Shown here piece after piece: positions 1 through 12,420 of a DNA stretch of 64,000 nucleotides. Position numbers and translations under genes: made by a program. The notes under the pieces are model-generated. The model did not search any database, was not told where the DNA came from, and saw nothing but the letters and a program-made list of their open reading frames with translations. Within the stretch, counting starts at the first letter, position 1; each line of letters starts with the position of its first letter. This DNA comes from Zoroaster sp. YZ-2022. Lineage: Eukaryota > Echinodermata > Asteroidea > Forcipulatida > Zoroasteridae. The stretch is taken from the NCBI GenBank assembly GCA_029582265.1, contig CM055816.1:28688366-28752365 (forward strand), written 5' to 3'.

Positions 1-639
1 GATGTCGCCTTTAATAATGTCAGAGAGAGGTTTAGTTATCTATGGTCTGGTAAACCTCCTGTCGCCGTTTGTCAAGTTTAGAAGACACAAACATCAGAAA
101 TGAAAGAAAAACATTTGTATTCGGTTCCTATCACTCAGTTTATTGCACTTGATTCGAATCAGGTTTTCAACAGTATTAATTTAATGGAGGCTATCCAACA
201 TTTTCGATATTTGAGTACTCAGCAGCATTTTCAAGATAAAAAAAAATTATAGAAACACGTCCATTATTCTCTTTGAAAAATTTCTGAAATTGTGGATGGC
301 CTATGACAGCTAATTAATAACATCAATGGGTATATTGTACAGGCAATTTTCTTTTAATTACAACGATTGTTCTCAATTTGATTGATATTCCTTGCTCAAA
401 GTAGAGTTTACCTTGGGAAATATATTTCAATTTTGAAATGCTGTTTTAGTTTGGTAATAAGGATTAAAGAATAGTTATATAAAGGCCCATTCAAATGAAT
501 TGTATGACATCATGAATTCATAATTATTTTATAATGGTTTCTCATTTAAATGACATGTTTAACTTTAGTGATCAACATCGCTTGAGCATGGAATGTAATG
601 TAATATTTAATTTAATATCTCTAATATCTAATAATATCT
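1..639. other. Intergenic, no gene seen
   Basis: AT-rich sequence with no exon-like reading frame and no repeat that I can match elsewhere in the window. Confidence 0.5.
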
Positions 640-975
640 TACGATATCTCTAACTCCCTAGGCCCATCCTCCAAAATCTCTTCAGTAGTAAAACAAAGCA
701 CATGACATGTGTATACACAATACGTGTTTCTAATCTGTGATACATGTACATGTACATAGCCAGGGACCCTCACCAAATGCATGCCATGGAGCAATGAACA
801 GTGTCCACTGAACCCAAGCACGACCTTTCAATCACTACAACAAACATGATGTACATATACCATGGAAAGGGAGAGCAGTATGCCTAAATATCTAATCCTC
901 CAAAAATCCTTCACTTTATGCAAAACTGTAGAAACCAGTCACAAAATCCTTCGCACAGCAGGGGATTTTGAGTTT
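640..975 (-). repeat. Dispersed repeat, copy 1 (inverted partner near 46.7 kb)
   Basis: Read on the minus strand, this stretch aligns with 46640-46880 on the plus strand. Shared landmarks in the same order are AAGTGAAGGATTTT, TAGGCATACT, CCATGGTA, CATGTTTGTTGTAGTGATTG and CAGTGGACACTGTT. No reading frame or terminal inverted repeat was recognised, so the class is unknown. Confidence 0.7.
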
Positions 976-1085
976 TGGAAGGTTTAGATTGTAACACAAT
1001 TATAAAATTGCAATAAATTGTATAACAATTTAATCCATTGTCAACAAAGACAGCTTAAATTCTATTATGTTTTTGTTTTTTTCAT

Positions 1086-1205
1086 CAGTCACTTTCCTCG
1101 TATGTACACTCGCGTGAATCAGAGAACAAAGAGGGTCGAAAACACATCAATTTGACGGATGCCGCCAAGGACATTTCAAAGTCTGCAGAATTCAACAGAT
1201 TGTGG
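1086..1205 (+). pseudogene. Frameshifted counterpart of the small ORF at 21018-21254
   Basis: The copy-A sequence equivalent to the C-terminal half of the copy-B reading frame is recognisable (TATGTACACTC, GTGAATCAGAGAACAAA, GACATTTCAAAG, GCAGAATTCAACAGATTG) but carries indels that break the frame. If the copy-B ORF is a real exon, this is its dead paralog; if not, this is ordinary duplicated intergenic DNA. Confidence 0.3.
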
Positions 1206-2839
1206 TGATGATGACAAGAGACTAGGGTATATAAAAATTCTACAAATACATTCAATATTTATTCATTGAAAGATTTCCGTAAAGATTTCAAAGAAATAGT
1301 TTAACAACATTTTTAACAGAAATAAAAGTCAGGCCTAATCCATTAGGGTTGAGAACAGGACGTTGATCACCCTTTAAATTTAATATTTTGTTTGACATGG
1401 TCTGTTATTTCACATTTTTAGTATTAACCTTTTTCGGTAGTGAAGTAAAATCCACTTATTAAAACAAAGCTAAACACACCATTCATATATAATTCTAGAC
1501 CAGCAGACTAGTTGGGATGGGATGGCTTTTAAAGAGATTGTATAAACACTCATTAGTAATATGTCTATGAATGCATCCATCCATGCTTATAAGAATGGAG
1601 AAATATTTATACAATAAAATAAATGTGAAAAGTTTTCAGTTTATTCTCGTCGTTAACGAGGGGAAAATAGTGAATATGTAATCAAGTTTGTTTGAATAGT
1701 ATTCAAATGCAGAAATGTAGAATTATGCATGCATTCTCACGTTTTCTACAAGTCTCAGAGGAATAATTTCTCTAGATGTTTAGTACGAGTAAATAACTTT
1801 TCACACATAAAGTAAGTTTTTTAGATTATAATTTAGTAATCGTCGTAATCGTTGATTACCAAAGGTGTGTACACTCACATTGCACATTTGTCGCAACCAC
1901 GTGATGTTTCAAAATATCATTAGGTTAAACACCAAAGCAGAGTGCAACATGTCCGGGAGGGAGGGGTCATTCTCTCAATATACAGATCCCAGTCTACGTG
2001 GCCAGTGTTTATGATGCCTAATATGATTACATTGACAAATATTGTGTCATTCCGGTGCAGTGCATTACATTTATTAATTACAATTACATTCAGACAAACT
2101 TTAAACACCAAATATATTTTTCTTATATGACCAAACAAAAATGAAATGCACTGCAACTTTTCCAGCGGCCAAGAAAGCCACAGTGCGGAATTTTACGAAA
2201 ACAGTAAAGGAATTCTTGTGTAATCGCTGAAAGGGTTGAAGCCTTTCATGATTCCTAGCTTTTTGGGAAACTTCATTAATTAAGGGAAATAACAAGACAA
2301 ATATCTCAAGTTCAATTCAATGTTGTGTATTTCTGATTAATATGCCGTGACAGACATAAGTACTTTCAATTCAGTCAAGATAATCTAGCATATTTAAACT
2401 TCTATCTTGAATGTCCAAAAGTGATGAGAACATTAGTTTTTTATAAATATACGTGTCCCAAATGATTCGGCTATTTTACCGTCAGAGTCCGGTGCAGTTA
2501 TATTTTCCTATTTAAAAGTAAATGTATCAAAGTCCCTTTGTTAGTGACATTGTAAAAACCACTGACATTGTAAAACCACTGACAACGTAAAAAGCTTTGT
2601 TAAACAGACTATCGTAGGTGTCATTCATTATTGAAGAGCAATGAATCCAGCTGCATCATCAATGCATTTGTACATTTACTTCGTTATCCATAATCCCAAT
2701 CTTTATCAATTATATAGCGTTGACCAGGCTGTTATCGTGCGGTATCTCTCCATCCCGCACCGATTTCTGACACAGAGAAATTCAGCATACATCGTGCATT
2801 CATTTCCCATATATGTACACTAAACTTATACATTGTACA

Positions 2840-2945
2840 TTGAACAATTACATACATGTACATCTATCCAACGAGTGGTCATTGTCATGTATTTATATAA
2901 TTATATATATGTACATACAGTGTATACATATGGTTAATTGATGCA
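2840..2945 (+). repeat. Single unit of the 81-bp repeat (ancestral state)
   Basis: CTATCCAACGAGTGGTCATT and flanking ATGTACAT runs occur once here. The collinear position in duplicon B (22998-24215) holds about fifteen units, so this is probably the unexpanded form. Confidence 0.75.
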
Positions 2946-3204
2946 CTGTGAAAGAATGCAACCAAACCGTTCCGATGCACGACTTGGGTCAAGGCTATCA
3001 ATTATATTGTTAAATCTCAGAGAGATTTAATTTTCCAAAATGGTGAAACAATTTGTTAATTTTTTTTTTTAATAATTAAAAAAAAATAAATAAACTGACA
3101 TACTTTTCAATATGAGACTTTCAAAAATTTAAAGACCAAAATATTAAGTGTTTCCATTTATAATTATAAAAAGTAGGTGGGTACAAATGGATAACCTTTT
3201 CAAC

Positions 3205-3207
<3 letters not shown>

Positions 3208-3266
<59 letters not shown>

Positions 3267-3408
3267 GTTATTGTTATTGTTGTTGTTGTTGCTTGTTGCT
3301 GTTGTATTCTTTTTGTTGCTGCTGTACTGTTGCTTGTTACTGTTGCTATTGCTGTTGCTGTTGCTTGTTGCTGTTGCTGTTACTTTATTGCGTTGCTGTT
3401 GCTGTTGT

Positions 3409-3439
<31 letters not shown>

Positions 3440-3497
3440 TGCTGTTGCTGTTGCTGTTGCTGCTGTTGCATTGCTGTTGCTGTTGCTGTTGCTGTTG

Positions 3498-3541
<44 letters not shown>

Positions 3542-3562
3542 CTTGCTGTTGCTGTTGCTGTT

Positions 3563-3603
<41 letters not shown>

Positions 3604-3700
3604 TGCTGTTGCTGTTGCTGTTTCTGCCCCTTGCTGTTGCTGCTGCTGCTTGCTGCCGCTTGCTTTTGCTGTTGCTGTTACTGCTGCCATTGCTGTTACC

Positions 3701-3732
<32 letters not shown>

Positions 3733-3745
3733 TGCGCTGTTACTG

Positions 3746-3808
<63 letters not shown>

Positions 3809-3892
3809 ACTGTTGCTGTTGCTGTTGCTGTTGCTGTGCTGTTGCTGTTGTGTTGCTACTGTTGTTGTTGTTGCTTGTTGTTGTTATTTGCA

Positions 3893-3924
<32 letters not shown>

Positions 3925-3995
3925 GCTGCTGCTGCTGCCGCTGCCGCTGCTGCTGCTGCTGCTGTTCGCCGTTGCTGTCGCCGTCGCCGTCGCCG

Positions 3996-4034
<39 letters not shown>

Positions 4035-4062
4035 GTTTGTTGTTGTTGTTGTTGTTTGTAAA
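3208..4062 (+). repeat. Compound microsatellite: (TTA)n, (TTGCTG)n, (GCT)n, (GTT)n
   Basis: About 60 bp of TTA triplets pass into roughly 600 bp of imperfect TTGCTG hexamers (CAGCAA on the other strand), then about 60 bp of GCT triplets and about 80 bp of GTT triplets. All frames stay open, giving apparent Leu/Cys/Val or Gln/Asn/Thr proteins, which I regard as artefacts. The collinear locus in duplicon B (24547-24777) is a pure TTA tract. Confidence 0.95.
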
Positions 4063-4322
4063 CAAATAATTAGGGAAAGATTGGAAATTGAAACACATAA
4101 CTTTTTGGCCTAACACACAAAAATGAGGCCTATAATAACATATGTTTTATTTATTTATAATTATTATTTATAAATAAATGATAAAGGTAGGTAAAACGTG
4201 ATGTGTTAGGTGATTGTGGGTACTAGACGGGAAACACACATATTTATGTTTTGAACGCCAAAAAGCTACTATTTTTATTTATGTTTTTTTCCAGCATGTT
4301 TCCAGTAATGTTAATTGTGTAC

Positions 4323-5311
4323 TTACATGTCTGTTTTACACGCATTTCATCATGCTGGATGCTTTGAGACGATTAGGTTGTTATGTTAGTGATACCACAC
4401 AATGCCATCTGTGGGTATAAACCATTTAAGTAAGAGTCATGACAGTTATTAAACCACCAGGCTCCTTCATAGCATTGTGCACAATTCTCCCTGACCCCCC
4501 CATCATTGTCATTATCCTTTGTTGAGAATGTATTCCTTGTGATACCAAAGAGAGTCACCAGCTGTGCTGCTCACATCATTCGCCATAATTCGGGTGTACT
4601 TCTCACCAGTGATTTGGAAATCCGTGTATTTCGTGAATGCCCTATCGTCACCCAATCTGTGAGATCTATGCGGAGGTCCCATCCCGTGTGATTTATCAGA
4701 TGTCAGACTCACCAAGTTATATTGCAACCAATGCTCCCCGCTTAGATCACTGAAACCAGACTTATACTCACCCAGTCACGATAAAAGTCAATATTGCCGT
4801 CCTCTCTGCGCTGAAACACAATCCATCCGCCACCATCAGTGTCCATTTCACAATAGACTTTGAGACCGTCGCTGAATCCGTCTGGGTAGATCTTGTAGAC
4901 ACCACTTGTGCGGTAACCTGCCTCCATTAGCCTTTACAACTTGTTCTATCAGGCAATGAGAAAAGAGTATTTTCATTTTTCGAAGTACACCTAATTTCTT
5001 TCTTCAACATATGATTCAGGATACTCAGCCCTTGTGGAGTTGTTTAACTCACACAGTTTATTGCACTTATAGAAGTTTAAATGACTTACAGTTCTTATCC
5101 ATGTTACAGTCTCGTCCGCATATGACGTAATAAGGTACAGTTTTCTTTTGGCATACGTGAAGTTTTGAGTGCTCGGTTATCTGCAGGAGATATTCGTTTG
5201 CAAGCCCACCACATTGACTTCCCAAGCTACCGCTTGTGATATCAGTGGTATTATAAACACGAACATCATTTTGAAATGAGTACGCACATCAAAGAGTACT
5301 TGCTGCGTCAT
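4323..5311 (-). pseudogene. Fibrinogen-related protein pseudogene (dead paralog of 25064-26107)
   Basis: On the minus strand this aligns end to end with the intact gene at 25064-26107, from the equivalent start codon (5309-5311) to the equivalent stop (4323-4325). Several frames are needed. The best preserved block is 4742-4927, which encodes [18 protein letters not shown] followed by the [18 protein letters not shown] signature of the start of a fibrinogen domain. The block at 4512-4727 keeps the ITGEKY region in another frame. The apple/PAN-like N-terminal half is also shifted, and the copy is about 55 bp shorter overall. Multiple indels rule out a single sequencing error. Upstream DNA is also conserved with copy B, so it arose by segmental duplication, not retrotransposition. 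Confidence 0.9.
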
Positions 5312-6045
5312 CTTAAATGTATTGTTTGTATATGGGTGAAAAACGTTTCAATGTAATCCAATTATATAAGTAGAACTATCGGTTTTTATTCAATCAAGTA
5401 TTTTGGTATCATCGGTCGACCAACTGTTTGATTGAAACACAACTATACTGCACACGGCGCAATGTAGAAATGTCAGCCAGTTTCGACCGATGAGTGTTTA
5501 TATTGAATATTTGTGAACCAAAGATTGCATGCGTGAAGCACTGATTGGTCAAAGTGAATCACTGCTGAATGGTGATTTACATGTATCACCTGATTGGTTG
5601 ACAGAAACTTGATAAAGGCTCAGCTTTATCTGTTTATGTTTCCTAAATTGAATAAAATAGAAAAATATAAATTTTGCCTTAATGAATTAATGCCTATATG
5701 AATTTGTTTAGCACATAAAATGTTTGTATGGGTGATTTTACCGAAATATTTATGAAATAAATTTAAATGGCCCAGTCCCGGGCCTCCCCAATGCAGCTAA
5801 CGCAATTCATCAACAGTATCAGTCTATCGCCTAATTTGCATATCCAATATTGTTGTATATTGAAACCTCCGTCCAAGGCCGAGAGAACAGTGGGTACGAG
5901 GTATACATAACTACAGGAACATCCTGGGGACGATGTTGTCGTTCATCATACTAAACACTATTCAGCCCAACTTTCACGTACGTGACCAATTCAAAACTTG
6001 ATAAATACTATGGCATTATTCGTTTTGTTTTCGCATTTAAGTTTT

Positions 6046-7300
6046 TTATGGACCCCCAAAGTCAGCAGCAATTCTAATTGTTTTCTCTTTAGAATGAATG
6101 CCAAGAGTGTTCAATGATTGTAATGGTGTATTAGCTGAAGACAGTGTGAATCCAGGCTGTAGGGTAAATGAAAGGGGGAAATACGGTACAAAATGAGCTG
6201 GAGGGAGTGAATACAAACATGTATCCACCAATGGCAACACAGTGGTGACATACTGCCTAAAAGTAGGGTCAATTTAAAGCCAAGTGATAAATGGGCCTCC
6301 TTGATCTGATAACTTGCCCCCTGGCTCTACCAATCTGCCAACTAATGCACGACATGAAGCCACGAATAAACGCACTAAATGTGCCTTTAAAGAGGATCTG
6401 ATGAGGGGATGAGGTTAGTGGAGAAGATTTCTTGTCACGATTGGAAGGGCACGGAGGGGGAACGAAGAAGCAGGATCCCTGACCTTCCTGTCCCCATTAC
6501 ACCCCCACCCCGCCCAACCGATCTCCTACGGCCAAAAGTTCAAAATTGGTATGGTGATTTGGCTTTTGTAGGGGCAAATGTTCATACCCCTATGTGAAAA
6601 AGTCGTTAAAAAAACACAGCACGGCAGAAATCCAATCGATCCAGCAATTAAAAATGCCGACGCGCAGGTCTGCGGAGAACAGAATCCGAAGATTTGTATT
6701 TTTTTTGTTTTTGCCTAATGAAGATCAAGTAATTTTTTAACCTATTAAGCTATTAGCTCAAACCGTTCCACACATTAATTTCTGAGACTGATGTAACTAA
6801 AAGGACAGCTCTTCAGAAACGTATAGTTCAAGGTTCTTTTGACAATCATCATCTTTTGACTATTAGAATTTAAATCAAGCTTAATATTAAACTTTAATCT
6901 TGTCTTTTCATTTAAGATTACCAATATTGCACAATGGCTTTCATGGGTAAATGAAAGGGGTGAATACGGCAATGAAGGGTACACTGCCAAATACGGAAAC
7001 GCCTGAATCAATGAATGGTAAAATAACATGTATGATGATATCAAGAGGACACACCCACCTCCCCGATCCACCAATGGTTTGAGACTCAATTGCAATAGCA
7101 CGCTATTAATAACAATAACATTCAATTACGGAATTAAAAGTCAAATTCCTAATTGACTTCAAATTCATCATTATTTGTTTTCCCCGCAGTCGGCTTGTAA
7201 AAAGACTTTCTAATTTTAGGAAGTTTTTGTTCGGTAATGTTGTTTTGATAACGATTATTATCTCACTCAAAGAGTAACCAATACAGTATAATGATAATAT
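6046..7300 (+). repeat. Composite dispersed repeat module inside duplicon A
   Basis: Contains landmarks repeated across the window: the GAATCCAGGCTGTAGGGTAA block, GTGAAAAAGTCG with CACGGCAGAAATCCA, ATGAATGGTAAAATAACATG, and ACCAATGGTTTGAGACTCAA. Related pieces lie at 8.1-9.1, 11.9-12.9, 13.9-14.8, 27.0-29.5, 31.0-31.8 and 33.3-34.3 kb. No coding capacity was seen. It behaves like an old non-autonomous transposon that has been locally amplified. Confidence 0.7.
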
Positions 7301-7302
7301 TA

Positions 7303-7560
7303 ATAACACTGTCAATGAAAGATATGTCAACAATCAATTTGAATCTCTGAAACAATTGGTAACAGAACTATACACTGTAATGATAATATGAACGATACTG
7401 TCAATGAAAGATATGTCAACAATCAATTTGAATCTCTGAAACAATTGGCAACAAAACTATACACTGTAATGATAATATGAACGATACTGTCAATGAAAGA
7501 TATGTCAACAATCAATTTGAATGTAATGATAATATGAATGATACTGTCAATACATGTGAA
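7303..7560 (+). repeat. 89-bp tandem repeat, about 3 copies
   Basis: GAAAGATATGTCAACAATCA recurs at spacing 89 (about 7317, 7406 and 7495), the last unit shortened. The collinear array in duplicon B (28806-29380) has seven units. Confidence 0.9.
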
Positions 7561-8150
7561 GCTCATTTGATATCAGACCAATTACAGTCCAAAAAGTACA
7601 AGCTCCTAAGCAGGGCGGAACCAAGGTGGTTGAAAAAGGGGGAAACTGCCAATAAGGTGATCACGTATAAATGTTAACCAAGATGATGATGAATGAGTCT
7701 TGGTCTCTACTGCCTCCAATTAATTTGGCCCCAAAACGGTTAATTTTTTCAGCTCACAAAATTATTATTGAGAACAGTGTCATAATTTACTTTTATTCTT
7801 ACAGAAATTTGATAAGCCAACAAATTTTAGTTCAATAAAATAACATATGTCAAATTTTACTAAAAAGGATAGCTCTTCAGAAAGAAAGATCTCAAGGATG
7901 TTTGACTGTCAATTTACATGGTAAATGAACGGTGAGAACACGACACAAAAGAACGCACTGCCACTAAACGATGGACACACATAGTTTTGATAATATATAA
8001 AACATAAGGTTTATTTAGCCTAAACATATCTCACGATATGCAAAAACGTTAACTCTATCACCGTGATAGTTTATTTATTATCAAAACAGTTTACATCAAG
8101 CATTATATAAAATTCTGATCAAACTTATTTTGTTTTTCTTTTCTTTTAAG

Positions 8151-8700
8151 ATTACCAATAGTTTACAATGAATGTAATGATGTATTCACTGGAGGCAGGG
8201 AGAATCCAGGTTTCAGTGTATTTACCAATAGTTTACAATGAATGTAATGATGTATTCACTGGAGGCAGGGAGAATCCAGGTTTCAGTGTATTTACCAATA
8301 GTTTACAGTGAATGTAATGATGTATTCACTGGATGCAGGGAGAATCCAGGTTTCAGTGTATTTACCAATAGTTTACAGTGAATGTAATGATGTATTCACT
8401 GGAGGCAGGGAGAATCCAGGTTTCAGTGTATTTACCAATAGTTTATAGTGAATGTAATGATGTATTCACTGGAGGCAGGGAGAATCCAGGTTTCAGTGTA
8501 TTTACCAATAGTTTACAGTGAATGTAATGATGTATTCACTGGAGGCAGGGAGAATCCAGGTTTCAGTGTATTTACCAATAGTTTACAGTGAATGTAATGA
8601 TGTATTCACTGGAGGCAGGGAGAATCCAGGTTTCAGTGTATTTACCAATAGTTTGCAGTGAATGTAATGATGTATTCACTGAAAGCAGGGAGAATCTAGG
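8151..8700 (+). repeat. 70-bp tandem repeat, 8 copies
   Basis: ACCAATAGTTTACARTGAAT recurs exactly every 70 bp, starting near 8153, 8223, 8293, 8363, 8433, 8503, 8573 and 8643, each unit also carrying GGCAGGGAGAATC. The same unit occurs singly at about 30990 and about 31820 inside the dispersed module, so the array is a local expansion of one piece of that module. Confidence 0.95.
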
Positions 8701-9700
8701 CCGCATGGTAAATGAACGGTGAGAACACGACACAAAAGAACACACTGCCATTATTATTAAACGATGGACACACATAGAAAATGTATGGTAACAGAACTTG
8801 TATGATGATATCAAGGGGAAACCTCTCCTTCCCCCTGCCCCCTCCCCAACCACCACATCCCCTCCCCAATACATCAAATGGTTTGAGACTCAATAGAAAT
8901 GGCTCATTAAGTGTTTCCATCCGCAGAGTCAGCTTGTAAATAATATATGGAGAGGTTTCAGCTCTTACTGAGAACAGACTATTGAATTTTAAGCGGTTTT
9001 TGTTCGGTATTGTTGTGCTTGTAACGAGTATTATCTCATCCGTATAATGATAATATTAATAACACTGTCAACGAAAGATATGAAATCAATAAAGTCTTTT
9101 TGACGACAGGCCAATTGTAGTGTTTCGTTAATTGGTCCACATGCAGTCGGTTTGTATTATGCCTTATTTTTCTTAACACTTAAAATTTTAGAATAATTAA
9201 TTTTATCGAAAATAATGCCGAATATGACGAAATGTATTTCTACTTCTAGAATGCGTATGAATAGAAATGCAGCACGCTCTTGTTATTTACCCTGTAGCAG
9301 ACTATAACTCCAAATTCCATTGGATACGAGCAACTAAGGTAAACATGCAAGGTGGTGTGGATATTATTAGTCCATTATCCAGGTAATACTTCGGTACCAT
9401 CTGGAGGACTAATCCATTTATGTTTTCTTTTTACGGAAAAATATGAAAATTCAAACAAATATGACAGACTTGCTGAAACGGTAGCTTTGTACTCGTTTTT
9501 AAGCAAAATTTAAACGCTAAGCCTTATCCACAAAACACTGTTACGACTGTTTGAGGATTCCTTCCAAAGGTAGCTCAAAAGATCCCATCTTATTACGTAG
9601 TACAATAATTAAAGATAAACAGCAACATAAAACAACCGTTGTACATGTTTTATGTTAATACAATGCACCAGTGAAATAAGAATTAACGCAGAAAATACGT
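8700..9700 (+). repeat. Composite dispersed repeat module
   Basis: Continues the module with GGTTTGAGACTCAATAG, the TTCAGCTCTTACTGAGAAC block (near 8958) and a segment around 9290-9640 (GGTACCATCTGGAGG, CTTGCTGAAACGGTAGCTT). The last segment is shared with 13270-13700 and 33.7-34.25 kb. No gene seen. Confidence 0.75.
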
Positions 9701-11662
9701 CTTTGGGTTTGTGTTTTGGAACTTAAAGGTAAGATTTAGGGCCGTTTTTTCCCACATCGTCAAATTCACCCTTTCCCGTGTGAATCTGACAGACTGGTTA
9801 AGTTGGACCTTTTCAATGACGTCATTGACACAAAAATAAATGATATTTAACACTTGCTTAAAACGTGAAATATAATTATATTTTGTTTTGTATTTGTTAA
9901 TCATCACAAAACAAAGGAAACAGTAATGTTGTCTTAGGGAGAATTCAGGACGGTGCAGCGGTACATACAAGAAGGAGCGTGTGGCACACCCAGATGTTCA
10001 TTCTGGAGGTAAAGAAATACTTTGGACACATTGTTTATTCTCCAATCAATTTTGAAAAATTTATATAGATATCTTCCAAGTCTATATTCCCTTTGAATTA
10101 ATCAATTTTTGTTATAATTTTGGGTGAAATTAATACCTTGCATAAAACTTCAAAACAATATTTAGGGGTTGCAAAAGACGGTCGTAAATAAGGGCGTTAT
10201 GTATCAAACGCTAAAATATCATCATTTAATCCATTAAAACAAGTTTATATTATAAAACTATGAAATATGTACCTCACAAACAGAATTTAAAGAGAAAAAT
10301 GTCCAATGCTTCATTGATGACTACTCCGGTCGTTAGTTCTTTTGTTGAAATCATACACACCATGATGTACAACGGCTGTTTGATATAAGCCATTTAGCAT
10401 AATTATTTTGCTGCAGACAAAAAGCGAACCGTTTTAGGCTACTTCCGTTATAGCCATCATTAAACAGTCGTATGAGTGGTTTACTGAACGAGGTTAAACT
10501 TTTTTAAATTAAACAGCGACAATCGTTTGAAAACTAACAATAAGCTACCGTTTCAGTAGGGCTGTCATACCTTTTGTAATTAATAGATGTTTTGCAAGCA
10601 GAAAACATATGACAGATTTAGTCCCGCCAGATAGTCCCAGCATATTATATTTCAATCGCTGGCTCATGGACTCTCTGTACTCTCAATGCTTTCGAGTGTA
10701 TGTGACGTCTTAACATCTTGACCACCGAGCTTGTCCGGTGGCGATTGGCCGGCTAGAATCTCAGCAGCAGGTACCGCGAGATGTGTATATTAATTAACCT
10801 ACATCGGGTGATAATTTGATTTTACCCTTACACTGGACGTATGTATAAAGCATTTTGCTCAGTGCTTTCAGTGCAGGAGGTCGTGGGTTCGAATCCCACC
10901 CCAATCGCCTTTGGATTTTTTCAAAGACACTCGTCATACGGCAGAAAGGGGCACGCTGTCATAAAAAGTGGAAACGCATTTTACAAAGTCGTTAAGTCTG
11001 TACAAAACACGACTCTGTTATAGGCTATTTTTTGAGTGAGTTGTCTTACTAAAATTAACATAAATATTACCATTTGATGAACTACGAGTCTCATAGGAGT
11101 GAACAGAAGCAATAAATGTAAACCAAGATTGAAAACTAGCAAGCATTAAGTTATTAATATATTTCAACTTAAATTTCCCAAAATTAAGATAATAGATTTT
11201 CAGTTTTAAAAGTTTGAGATTTTCAAATAAAGGATTTTCAAAATAAAAGATCACGAAACCCAACCTTGTTTACAATGCGAACTGCTCGTTTCTGTAGAAA
11301 CCCTAGCAAAATGCAGTGGGTTTACCCCAAGTAAAAATTGCATAATTCAAATCAGGTGTTAGAAGAACTGTTTTCGGGAAAAAGAGTTTCAATCGTGTCA
11401 TAATACAAACATTTTTATAGAAATCTTACTAGACAATAATTATATTAACATTGATTTAATTTTGCCCTACACCGACGTGTGTATAGCACTGCATACTCAT
11501 TGCTTTCCAAGTGTCTGTAAACAAATACATAAGCGACTCAGGTGGGAATCTAACCCAAGTCCTCCTGCTGACTATTGCAGACGTCTTAACATCTTTCAAT
11601 TGAAACATAAACTAAAGACTCAATTACTGAGGAAGTGTTTATAATATGAATAACATTCTTTG
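9700..11662. other. Intergenic with degraded tRNA-like SINE pieces
   Basis: No exon-like frame. 10840-10912 contains a B-box-like GGGTTCGAATCCCACC preceded by GGAGGTCGT. 10690-10740 and 11490-11595 share CGTCTTAACATCTT, the latter with an antisense B-box-like segment. These look like remnants of tRNA-derived SINEs, not functional tRNA genes, because no full cloverleaf can be drawn. Confidence 0.4.
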
Positions 11663-11666
11663 TTAA

Positions 11667-11889
11667 AGGGACGGTATCGTCACGATCAGAGCAGACTTTC
11701 AACAGGGCACTGAATCGGTGATCTGGTTTAAGATGAAAAAAGTGACTGAAATTTACTGGCTCATTTATGCAGCAGCAATGATAATATGACTTTTATTGTG
11801 GTGTATTATTTTCGGTCAGTGATGAGTTAATCTAAAACTAGCATGTACTCCGATTCCATGCCCTGTTTGATCCTGACGATATTGTCCCT
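11667..11889 (+). mobile_element. TTAA-flanked MITE, copy 1 (223 bp)
   Basis: Begins AGGGACGGTATCGTCACGAT and ends in the near inverse complement (ATCCTGACGATATTGTCCCT). Direct TTAA repeats flank it at 11663-11666 and 11890-11893. TTAA duplication is the hallmark of piggyBac-type insertion. The element has no ORF, so it is non-autonomous. Two relatives lie at 13150-13263 and 33841-34003. Confidence 0.85.
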
Positions 11890-11892
11890 TTA

Positions 11893-12420
11893 ATAAGGGT
11901 ATAATTGTCTTTTGATGACAGGACAATTTAGTGTTTCATTATTTTTCCGCCCGCTGTTGGCTCGTATTATAATGAGAGGTTTCAGCTCTTACTGAGAACA
12001 GACTATTGAATTTTAAGCGTTTTTGTTCGGTATTATTAATTGCTGTAATTGTAACGGTTATTGGCTCAAACAAAATGACAATAAAACTACCGAATATTAT
12101 ATAAATCATTTGTCAACGAGAAATTTGAATTTGTTTTAAATTTGTTTTGATGACAGACTAATATTATCTATAACAGCCCAAACAGTACAGATACCTTTAC
12201 AAGCAGAGATGGATCCAGGGTAGCTGAAATGAAAATGAGACATCATACAGCAAAAGGGTGAAACTGCCTAAAAGAGGTCTACATATATAAAGTATAGGGT
12301 AATTTATTGCAAGGTGATGAATGGGCACTTTGCCTGCCTCCTTTCTCCACTAATCTTCCCCTAGTTCGGTTCGGTTCGGTTCGGTTCGGTTCGGTTCGAT
12401 TCGGTTTGGTTTTGTAATTT
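11893..12420 (+). repeat. Composite dispersed repeat module with (TTCGG)n
   Basis: Carries the TTCAGCTCTTACTGAGAAC block and the GATCCAGGGTAGCT/AAAAGGGTGAAACTGCC block also found at 14.1-14.7 kb. It ends in a pentanucleotide tract of about eight TTCGG units at 12366-12410. Confidence 0.75.

Larger units (their letters stand above)
1026..7730 (+). repeat. Duplicon A, paralogous to 21080-29530
   Basis: From CCATTGTCAACAAAGACAGC (about 1034) to about 7730 the sequence is collinear with 21080-29530, with many small indels and substitutions. The match includes intergenic DNA, the fibrinogen-related locus (pseudogene here), a microsatellite locus and the dispersed repeat module at the right end. 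Upstream of about 1026 the two copies are unrelated, giving a fairly sharp left junction. The right junction is blurred because both copies end in the same dispersed repeat family. Confidence 0.88.

Noticed and set aside
3148..4116. Long Leu/Cys/Val or Gln/Asn/Thr open frames
   Set aside because: They are translations of the compound microsatellite; no start context, splice structure or conserved paralog, and the equivalent locus in duplicon B is a pure TTA tract.
10840..10912. Possible tRNA gene
   Set aside because: B-box-like sequence is present but no A box in the right place and no acceptor pairing; a SINE remnant is more likely.
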